Source of the DNA: Hymenobacter psoromatis
Lineage (GTDB): Bacteria; Bacteroidota; Bacteroidia; Cytophagales; Hymenobacteraceae
Length of the DNA: 64,000 bases
Direction: 5' to 3'
NCBI GenBank assembly: GCA_001596155.1
Contig: CP014771.1
Span: 4,340,001-4,404,000 of the forward strand
This document shows positions 54,008 through 61,608 of this stretch, piece by piece. The first letter of the stretch is position 1. Every line of letters begins with the position of its first letter. The notes under the pieces are model-generated. The model was not told the origin of the DNA. It searched no databases and saw only the letters and a list, made by a program, of their open reading frames with translations. The translations under genes were made by a program, and so were the position numbers.

Positions 54008-54081
<74 letters not shown>

Positions 54082-54085
54082 CCCT

Positions 54086-54122
54086 AAAAAAGGCCGCTAC
54101 GATAATCGTAGCGGCCTTTTTT
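54086..54122. terminator. Terminator between tRNA-Ala and the defence island
   Basis: AAAAAAGGCCGCTACGAT-A-ATCGTAGCGGCCTTTTTT, an 18-bp perfect stem with A6/T6 ends. It can stop the rightward tRNA transcript and the leftward island transcript, which ends 17 bases away. Confidence 0.92.
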
Positions 54123-54138
54123 GTTTTGATGGGGAAAA

Positions 54139-55551
54139 TCAGTCGCTTTCCAGCGCTTCCGGTGCCGCGTCCTCTACTGAAACCGGCGGATGCTCCATCG
54201 CGCCGGAAGCGGCTTTAAGCAGCTTGATTTCATAGCCGGGAAACTCCGGGTCGAGGTAGTGCAGCTGGTCGCGCAGGGCTTGGCGCAGCTCGATGGCCGG
54301 CCGCAGGCAGTAAGTAGCGAACTCTTCTTCCGTGACGCGGGATAAGTCGGGAAAAAGGAGCTTGAGCAGGCCCGCCGACAAGCGCAGAATGGCCCGCACG
54401 TCGCGGAAGTCGCGCGAGCCAATTAGGTGCTGGCGCTGTTCCACAAACTCGTCGTATTCCAGCCGAAAGCGCAGGGCGTGAAATATCTCACCCAGGTAAT
54501 CCGCTTTCAGGCCCACGCCTTTCGAGAGGGTATCAACGCTCATGCGGGGCAGTTCCCAGCCGGGGAGCAGGCCGTGAATGCGGTCGAGCAGGGCGGTTTC
54601 TTGCAGCAGGGCGGGCATTTCGCTGAACAGGTTGCTGGCGTGCGTAGGTTGGCCGTTGCTGCCAATCTGCACGTTGGCCAGGAACACGGCCCCGGCATCG
54701 GCCGCCACGGTGAATTTGCCCTTGGAGTACTTGCCCTGTTCCAGGTAGCCCTTGAGCTTGGCTACCGTCACGTCGGGATTGGTGAAGGAGAGCGTTTGAG
54801 CCTCATCGAACACTACTAAATCAAACTGCGTGAAGAGGCCCGGAATGCCCGACGTTTCGTTGTAAAACAGCACGGCCGGCGACACCGCGCCGCCCTCAAT
54901 GAGGCGCGAGTAGCGCGAGAACTGCCCGAACAAAAACGACTTGCCGGTGCCCTTGGGAGCCAGCTCAAACAGATTGACCCGGCGCTGCACGAACGGAATA
55001 AGGCGCGTAAGCAGGGCCAGGCGCTTTTTAGGGTCGGTGTATCCTTTACCCTCGGCGTGGTAGCCGAGCGAGTTGATGAGCAGCTGCGTCCACTGCTCCC
55101 GGTCGAAGGCCCCGCGCTTGGCTACGTAGGCATCCACATCGATGCGGTCAGCCTGCAGGGGCTTGAAATCGGTGAGCCAGACCTCGCCGCCCTTTTTCTC
55201 GTTGCGGCGGTACTGGTAGCTGGCCAGGCCCCACATCCCGCCCTTCAGCAGGCGCGGGTACTTATCGAGCAGGTAGCCCTCTACCTGCACCTTCTGGTTG
55301 CCCAGGCTCCCCGATTCGAGGGCAGCCTGGTCGCGCTCCAGGTTCACGCGCGGGCTCACGTATTCGAGCACCAGCACGAGGTCGCCGGTGCGTAGGCGCT
55401 GCTTGAGGTCTTCCACCTCGTCTTTGGTCGGAATGTACTTGCGCACGAAATCAATCACTTTCTGGCGCCCCTCGTCGGTCCAGTCGCCGCCTTTGAGCTG
55501 GCGGTCAATCAGCCATTCGCCCACGAACACGGGGATGCTTTGCTCATTCAA
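54139..55551 (-). CDS. BrxL/TIGR02688-type AAA+ ATPase
   Basis: A 470-aa P-loop ATPase. Walker A is APKGTGKS (Lys204) and Walker B VVFDEAQ (Asp249-Glu250). The flanking NLFELAPKGTGKSFLFGQFS and FYNETSGIPGLFTQFDLVVF blocks are those of the BrxL/TIGR02688 family, whose typical size is about 470 aa. Longer BrxL proteins add a Lon-protease-like C-terminal domain that I do not see here. BrxL belongs to BREX phage defence and binds DNA as a ring. Here it is the last gene after drmE-drmA-drmB, the place of drmC in classical DISARM. The start is uncertain: TTG 55551 is the first usable codon, but the frame is open back to the end of drmB and looks coding. Confidence 0.8.
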   Translation of the reverse strand: MNEQSIPVFVGEWLIDRQLKGGDWTDEGRQKVIDFVRKYIPTKDEVEDLKQRLRTGDLVLVLEYVSPRVNLERDQAALESGSLGNQKVQVEGYLLDKYPRLLKGGMWGLASYQYRRNEKKGGEVWLTDFKPLQADRIDVDAYVAKRGAFDREQWTQLLINSLGYHAEGKGYTDPKKRLALLTRLIPFVQRRVNLFELAPKGTGKSFLFGQFSRYSRLIEGGAVSPAVLFYNETSGIPGLFTQFDLVVFDEAQTLSFTNPDVTVAKLKGYLEQGKYSKGKFTVAADAGAVFLANVQIGSNGQPTHASNLFSEMPALLQETALLDRIHGLLPGWELPRMSVDTLSKGVGLKADYLGEIFHALRFRLEYDEFVEQRQHLIGSRDFRDVRAILRLSAGLLKLLFPDLSRVTEEEFATYCLRPAIELRQALRDQLHYLDPEFPGYEIKLLKAASGAMEHPPVSVEDAAPEALESD

Positions 55552-55600
55552 GCCCGAGCCGCTGTAGAGACTTTTATCAATGCAGGCCGACTCGAAAGTA

Positions 55601-57655
55601 TCAGACTAAATCGGCTACTACGTCCCGAAAATAGCCATCCGTTGGATGGATTACCAATTGCCGGTCCAGAAGAGAGTTAAATTCTTCGCAGGAGGTTTCG
55701 GGCAACAGGGTACAAGCAGAACAGGCGGCTAGGTTCAAGCCGCCTACTCCTTGTCCTTGTTCATCAGTGTGCCAGCAGATAGGGTCGGTGGCGCAGTCGG
55801 TGGCGCGGCGTAAAGCCGACTGAACAAGGCCGGGTATGCGGCCCGTGCGACCCAGCGATACTAAGCCGCCGTAAGAACCTTCGGAGCCAGCGATGGTGTA
55901 AATCAGTAAGCCCTGCATTGTTGGCCCCACGTAAAGTCGCTCTTGCAAAGAAGTTGCTGGGTAGCCGCACTGAAACTCCAACTCTTTTATAAGCAAGTGG
56001 CTAAGCGTATGCAGTAGCACGAAGCGGGCAGTAGCGCGACGGGCGGCACCGGGCGAACCTGCTGATAAGGCTCCTTGATTGGCTAGTAAATAATCAAGTC
56101 GTTTTAATACAGCAGGCTTGGTTTCCCAGTCGCGTAGCTGTTTAGAGTCGAGGGTAAAAAACAGACCTTCGCCATAACTCTCTACGCCTAATAAGGTATG
56201 CGTGCGCAGATTATAGCGGGTGGTGAAACGTCGCCGAATGCTAAGTGGACTACTAGCTTCATCCTGAGCCAGATAAGCATCCCGGTCAAGGGGTTGCTGT
56301 CGGGTGTAAGATGTTTGCACAGCTGTCATTTTTAGTCGGTCAAGCTGCCAGGCAGCTCCGAGGCCAGTTATAGTGCTCAAATCAAGGGACCGCAGTTGCA
56401 GCGCATGGTTGTCAGCCTGCGCGGCTTCGGTGGTGAGGTAGCGATATTCGGTATGGCGATAATCCTCCTCGCCGGGCAAGCTCGGTTCTGGTACGGGCGG
56501 TAGGGGGCAAGCAGCAGCGGGCAACGCAAAATCGGTTGCTACCAACTCTTTAAATTCGTCAGCGCTTAAATCAATACCGTGTTTGACGTGCAGCCGCTTC
56601 AGTATTTTATCAGGTAGAGTGTCATCTTCATGCTTTTCCTTTAGTTCAGCTAGTATTGCTGGAGTCAATCCCTGGGGTGGTTGCGAACCGCTTGGGGCTT
56701 GGGCCTCTACGACGGGCTGGCTACCCGGTAGATATAGGCTCTGCACGATGTGCGGATAATAAACACTATTGCTGGCTCGTAGTACGGGTTTCATGGGTAC
56801 CCCTTTGCGCGGGAACTCTACACCGTAGTCTTCCATATCCTTTTCCAGGACGCGCAGGCTAAACAGCCCCGCCAGCGTGGCACTGCCTACGCGCCGGGTG
56901 GTGCCGTCAGGTTGGCGCTGGCGGGCTTCTATCGTAATGCCTTTCAAGTCGTTGAGGCGGCCCGAAGTGCGGTAGTATAATTCCGTGCCTTTGGGTAGCT
57001 CGTGTTGCATAGCCAGGTTAATCTTGCCATTTTCTTCGGGCTCCTCGGGGGGCGCTTCGCTATCAAAGCTTTCCGCATCAGGGGCCGCGCTACGAAGATG
57101 GCGCAAGGCCCACTGCGGCCACGGCACATCGGCCAGGCTGCCCGCCGGGGAAGTCATCACAAAGCGCACCTGCTCAAGCGTTTGCCAGCGGGCGGGGCCG
57201 CTCAGCTTGTCGCTGTGGTAGCAGTAGTCGCAACGGGGCGCTTCATCGAAGCGGCTCACCTCGTAGGGCCTTTTGCGGCTGGCAGTCAGGTACCACTGGT
57301 TGCGCCAATTAGTATGGTGGTCGAAGCGGGCGCAGTTGGGGCAGTACATCCACTTCGGAAAGAAATCGACTGACACGCGGGGGCGGCTGGTGGCCCCCGC
57401 AAAGGGCAGCGGCGGGTTGAACGGCATCCGGGCCAGGCGGCGCAGGTCGGGGAACAGGCAGCGCAGGCGGGCCAGCAGGCGAAAATCGTTGAGGCGGTTT
57501 TCCTCGCGGTTTACCCGGGGGTTTTTGCCGCGTAAGTAAGGCCACTCGTTGGCCGGCAGGATGCGCAGCGCCCCCAGGCGGGACTCAATCAGGGAGCCCA
57601 CGCCGCCGTAGGCGCTGCACAGCTTGCGCGTTTGGAGAGAATCGGTAGCAGACAT
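55601..57655 (-). CDS. drmB: DISARM protein DrmB (DUF1998)
   Basis: A 684-aa protein with the DUF1998 C-terminal region: VLLHTLSHLLIKELEFQCGY then GLLIYTIAGSEGSYGGLVSL and GLNLAACSACTLLPETSCEE with several Cys suggestive of metal binding. The N-terminal part has MYCPNCARFDHH and CDYCYHS, a second likely zinc site. In DISARM, DrmB partners the DrmA helicase and the complex acts on incoming phage DNA. ATG 57655 is chosen over GTG 57658. It lies 27 bases after the drmA stop codon. Confidence 0.85.
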   Translation of the reverse strand: MSATDSLQTRKLCSAYGGVGSLIESRLGALRILPANEWPYLRGKNPRVNREENRLNDFRLLARLRCLFPDLRRLARMPFNPPLPFAGATSRPRVSVDFFPKWMYCPNCARFDHHTNWRNQWYLTASRKRPYEVSRFDEAPRCDYCYHSDKLSGPARWQTLEQVRFVMTSPAGSLADVPWPQWALRHLRSAAPDAESFDSEAPPEEPEENGKINLAMQHELPKGTELYYRTSGRLNDLKGITIEARQRQPDGTTRRVGSATLAGLFSLRVLEKDMEDYGVEFPRKGVPMKPVLRASNSVYYPHIVQSLYLPGSQPVVEAQAPSGSQPPQGLTPAILAELKEKHEDDTLPDKILKRLHVKHGIDLSADEFKELVATDFALPAAACPLPPVPEPSLPGEEDYRHTEYRYLTTEAAQADNHALQLRSLDLSTITGLGAAWQLDRLKMTAVQTSYTRQQPLDRDAYLAQDEASSPLSIRRRFTTRYNLRTHTLLGVESYGEGLFFTLDSKQLRDWETKPAVLKRLDYLLANQGALSAGSPGAARRATARFVLLHTLSHLLIKELEFQCGYPATSLQERLYVGPTMQGLLIYTIAGSEGSYGGLVSLGRTGRIPGLVQSALRRATDCATDPICWHTDEQGQGVGGLNLAACSACTLLPETSCEEFNSLLDRQLVIHPTDGYFRDVVADLV

Positions 57656-57682
57656 CACGTAAAAATTAACTTAGTAAGACTG

Positions 57683-60600
57683 TTAGAGGGTGGGCATCAC
57701 GGGAGCCGTGGCGGTGGGTTCCACCTCCACCTTAATACCTAGTGTCGTTTCCGTATCTACTTCACGCATAGAGGTAGGTAGGTTCCAGTAGTTGGGCTGC
57801 TCGGGAGTGCCAGGCTCTTTGGATAGCAGCGGCGTATTATGCCGCTTGTTTTTGTAATGCAAGGGCTTATCAATAGCTTGAGCGGCTTGTTTCTTGACTT
57901 CCCAGTCGTGCGCCAACACTCGTAACCGCTCTTGCAGATTGGCTGATAAGGCCGGGTCTTCGGTAAGCTGTTCGGCTAGTAGCTCACCGAGCGACGTGGC
58001 CATTTCCAACTCGAAGGCGCTGGCCGGCTGACCCTTATAGTGGCGCACCCAGGTTACCAGCAGGCTGTTGAGCATCCGGTCCAGGGTTTGGGGCGTAAAC
58101 GGGGTGAGACTAAGCGGCTCGACGTACTTGTAATAGGATTGGTTGAAGCCGGTATATTGCTCAAAGATGGACTTTTCGCGGGCGCGATTGGCATCTAATA
58201 GCGAAAATACCAGCCCTTTGTCGTTGCGGGCCACCCGCGAACTGGCCTGAATGTACTCGGCGCTGTTGCGCGGCTGCCCGCATAGCACCATCAGATTAAG
58301 CCGCCCGATGTCAATGCCCACCGACAGCATATTGCTGGCTAGCACCAAATCGACCCCGGCCGCCACGCGGCGCTGCTCGCTACCGGGGGCGTTCAGGCGG
58401 AGCGGCTCGCCTAGCTCGTGCAAAGCGTCTTTGATTTTATTGCTTTCTACCCGGCTGGTTAGTTCGCGGGTGCGGCTCATCAGGCCGTAGTAGGGCCACT
58501 GGCGGCCGGGGCCATCAAGGTTCCAATGCTGGTGCGCGGCTTGAAGCAGCCCAAAAACCTCGGAGCTGACTTTGTTGTACATTTTGCCCACGTCACGCAA
58601 GCTATTGTAGTACAACACCAGGGTCCAATAGCGGTCAAGCTTATCAAGGGCCACACTTTCCGAAGGTGCCGCCGCCCGCAGCGCCTGCCAGGCCTCGGTG
58701 CGGGCCAGCAGCAGCAGCGACACCAGTTGCAGCTGCATATCCAGGTTCGTTTTGCCGGTAGCCATGATGCCGACGTGGCGACGCTGGCTATCAGAGGTGT
58801 TATAGGCAAAAAATGAGTCGTCGTAGCGGATGCCGGCGGGCGGAAACACTGCCACGGGCCGGTCGTAAAGCGCCCGTACCTGGGCGGTGGTATTGCGCGT
58901 GGTAGCCGTGGAGGCAATGATTTTCGGCGGCTTTTGCCCCACCGGGTCAGTGCATAGTTCCTTTACCAAACGCTCAAACAGTCCCGTCAGTGAGCCAAGC
59001 GGGCCACTTAGTAAGTGTAACTCATCCTGAATGATGAGGCCAGGCGGCGCAGTAGCCGTTTGCCGGAAAAACTGGCCCGCTTCCGCTTTGTGGGGCAGCA
59101 TGGCAAACTTATCGACCGTCGCGAAAAGCAGCGTCGGCGGGTGTTTGTATAGCTCCTCGTCCACTACGCTTACTGGCACTGGGTGCCGCGCCTGCCGGGC
59201 AGCATCCAACTGCCCGAAATGGCAGCGCTCGTTCAGACACGTCAGGTGGCCGCTGGCATCAAGGCCGGTGGTGTAGCGGCCGTGGCGGATGCTGATGCTT
59301 TCGCAGCCGCACCAAGGGCAGGCCGCTACCTGAAAAACGTTCTTCCGAAAAGCGGGCTTGCGGTGGTACTCGTCATCGCTCTTCTTAGGCGGCTTGCTCA
59401 GTTGGTCGTTGGCTTGCCGAATTTCTTCCAGCAACTCCTGGTAGGCCTCGCCCGCCTCGGCTCGCGTGTTGGGCGTAGTGGCTTGGCCCACCCATAGGCC
59501 CAGCGTAAGCGGCTCGCGCCCTAGTACTTTTTTGCCGGCTGCATCGCGCCAGTTAACCCGCAGAAAATCAAGGGCGCACAGCAAGCGGCTGGCGCGCTCC
59601 GATTGCTGGGTAGTGAGCAGCCGCAGCGTGTAGCGCATTAGCACTGCCACGCCCTGCTGCCCCCGTGGCCCCCCGTGCCAGCGCCGCCAGATGATGCTAA
59701 GCGCCGTAACGGCCAGGTAAGCCTCCGTTTTACCGCCCCCGGTCGGAAACCAGATTAAATCAACCAACTCCCGGTCGGATAGCGCCGCCTCGGCTGGTTG
59801 TTTGTCAGTTGCTGACCGCTCCTCGTTTACCGTAACGGAGTTGAGAGAGAGCAGTAGAAAGGCCAATTGAAAAGGCCGGTAGCGGAACGGCTCGTGCTGG
59901 CCGGGCTTGTCGCGCTGCCGCCGCCCTAGGTGCTGTCGGAATCCCTCCAAACTCTGGTAATCGGTGTGGGCGTAGTGCGTGGCAAAGTCGGCGTAGGGTT
60001 TGGGTTCGCCAGCATAGGCTGGGTCATCCGATACTATCATTTGCAGCAGCATGGCCGTATTAGCCAGCCGGAAAGCATCTAGCACCCGCTGGTCGCGGCC
60101 CAGCAACTGCACCGCGTGACGCATTCGGATTAGTGCTTGGCGCTGCGCCTGGAGCAGCGGGGTATAGCAGGAGGCATCGGCGGGGTTTTGCGCCGCGTCA
60201 GTGGCCTGGCGTTCCGTCCAGCCCGCGTACTCATCCAGAAAAGCGTTGAGCAAAGCGGTGAGACGGCTGGTTGGGTACTCCTGCGCGTCCCAGTGCGACA
60301 AATGGCGTAGCGTCAGCACCGTGGTTAGCTCTTGCTGGCGAGTGGCACTGGCCCCGGCGGGCAGACGCAGGTGGTTGCTTACCCCCGGCACGTTCACGGT
60401 GGGGAAAAAGGTGGAGCGTAAGGTAGTGGGCGGCGAGTCCTTGTTCCCTTCCCAGGTAGCCGCCGCTCCGTGCCCGATGCCGTAGGCAAAGCAGTCGCGG
60501 TATTGATAATTCAAAATGGCAGCCTCCTCATCACCCGCCGTAAAACGGTTGAAATCGGGCTTGTAGGGCAATAGTGGGCTGTTATCGGGCAGGCTGGCCG

Positions 60601-61582
60601 CCACGCTCACCTGGAACCGGCACTTGCCGTTCAAGTCCTCGTTAGCGTTACTGAACTGCTTGGCCGGGTGGCGCTCGACGGCATTATGCACCAGCAGCTT
60701 CACGTAGCGCCGGGCCGGCTCGTTATGCTTGGCATTGGCGGTCACTACGTAGGTTTTCACCCAACACGCCAGCCCGGCCGGGCCGGCATTGCCAGCCTCG
60801 TAGCGCTGCTCGGGCAGTGGTAGGTCGGCCTCAAAAAGCCAGCTAAAAGGTACGCGCTGCCAGAGGCGGGTGCTGGGTCGCAGCAGCTTTTCGAGGGCGG
60901 CCACGCCGGGGCGGCCGTGCAGGTCGTGGGTGCGGCTGCCCAGGCGGTCCACCTCGGCGTAGTCGAGGGTACGGGTGCGGCGGCTCCGGCCTTCGGGTGC
61001 GGCCAGCAAGGACAGGGTGCCCGTGGCTTCGTCGTAGGCCAGCTTGCGGCGCAATGTTTCGGAGAGGGCTGGCTGCAAGCGCCCCCATTCGTTGCTGGAT
61101 AAGGCCACAGCCAGTTGGTCGGTGCCCGGCTGCCACGGCCGGTAGCTGGCCCCGCTCACCACCACTTGGAGCCGGGTGGCAGTGGCCGGCACGCAGCACG
61201 TCAGGCCCAGGTTGCTAGGAAAGTAGTGGTTGGCCGCCGCGTACTCGTCGCGGGCTTCGGCGGCTTCGGTGGGGGGCACTGCCGGGCCTGCGCCGGGGGC
61301 GGTGCCCGCCTCCGCATGAATTTCGGCTCCGTTGCCTGGCCCCTCAGCTTCGTCGTCCGCTGGCGCATCGGTCAGAGTGTTGCGGGTATATTGGTCGTCG
61401 TCCGCGCCGGGGTCTTCTTCGGCAGCCCGGTCAGGGAAAAGAATGCCCGTGTAATACCGCTGCAAGGGAAAGTCGTCTATCACTTCCTGCGCGGGGTCGC
61501 CCACGTAGGTGTCGCTGCCCGGCCCCAGCAAGGAGTGTTCGAGGCGGGTAGAAAAGAAGTCGCGGGTAGCATTGGCGGTCAT
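57683..61582 (-). CDS. drmA: DISARM helicase DrmA
   Basis: A 1299-aa SF2 helicase. Walker A WFPTGGGKTEAY has Lys618, the DEAD-like box is IIQDELHLL (Asp853-Glu854), a zinc-finger-like insert ACPWCGCESI ... HLTCLNERCHFG lies between them, and the C-terminal helicase half has ASNMLSVGIDIGRLNLMVLC and YIQASSRVARNDKGLVF. The N-terminal 600 residues are family specific. DrmA is the DISARM core helicase that forms a DNA-binding complex with DrmB. It is followed by drmB, and preceded by a drmE-like gene by 26 bases. ATG 61582. Confidence 0.87.
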   Translation of the reverse strand: MTANATRDFFSTRLEHSLLGPGSDTYVGDPAQEVIDDFPLQRYYTGILFPDRAAEEDPGADDDQYTRNTLTDAPADDEAEGPGNGAEIHAEAGTAPGAGPAVPPTEAAEARDEYAAANHYFPSNLGLTCCVPATATRLQVVVSGASYRPWQPGTDQLAVALSSNEWGRLQPALSETLRRKLAYDEATGTLSLLAAPEGRSRRTRTLDYAEVDRLGSRTHDLHGRPGVAALEKLLRPSTRLWQRVPFSWLFEADLPLPEQRYEAGNAGPAGLACWVKTYVVTANAKHNEPARRYVKLLVHNAVERHPAKQFSNANEDLNGKCRFQVSVAASLPDNSPLLPYKPDFNRFTAGDEEAAILNYQYRDCFAYGIGHGAAATWEGNKDSPPTTLRSTFFPTVNVPGVSNHLRLPAGASATRQQELTTVLTLRHLSHWDAQEYPTSRLTALLNAFLDEYAGWTERQATDAAQNPADASCYTPLLQAQRQALIRMRHAVQLLGRDQRVLDAFRLANTAMLLQMIVSDDPAYAGEPKPYADFATHYAHTDYQSLEGFRQHLGRRQRDKPGQHEPFRYRPFQLAFLLLSLNSVTVNEERSATDKQPAEAALSDRELVDLIWFPTGGGKTEAYLAVTALSIIWRRWHGGPRGQQGVAVLMRYTLRLLTTQQSERASRLLCALDFLRVNWRDAAGKKVLGREPLTLGLWVGQATTPNTRAEAGEAYQELLEEIRQANDQLSKPPKKSDDEYHRKPAFRKNVFQVAACPWCGCESISIRHGRYTTGLDASGHLTCLNERCHFGQLDAARQARHPVPVSVVDEELYKHPPTLLFATVDKFAMLPHKAEAGQFFRQTATAPPGLIIQDELHLLSGPLGSLTGLFERLVKELCTDPVGQKPPKIIASTATTRNTTAQVRALYDRPVAVFPPAGIRYDDSFFAYNTSDSQRRHVGIMATGKTNLDMQLQLVSLLLLARTEAWQALRAAAPSESVALDKLDRYWTLVLYYNSLRDVGKMYNKVSSEVFGLLQAAHQHWNLDGPGRQWPYYGLMSRTRELTSRVESNKIKDALHELGEPLRLNAPGSEQRRVAAGVDLVLASNMLSVGIDIGRLNLMVLCGQPRNSAEYIQASSRVARNDKGLVFSLLDANRAREKSIFEQYTGFNQSYYKYVEPLSLTPFTPQTLDRMLNSLLVTWVRHYKGQPASAFELEMATSLGELLAEQLTEDPALSANLQERLRVLAHDWEVKKQAAQAIDKPLHYKNKRHNTPLLSKEPGTPEQPNYWNLPTSMREVDTETTLGIKVEVEPTATAPVMPTL

Positions 61583-61608
61583 AAACAGCAGAGCAATAAA
61601 AGAAAGGC

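Noticed and set aside
54139..55551. ATP-dependent Lon protease
   Set aside because: The AAA+ part resembles BrxL/TIGR02688; no Lon N-domain or Ser-Lys protease domain is present.
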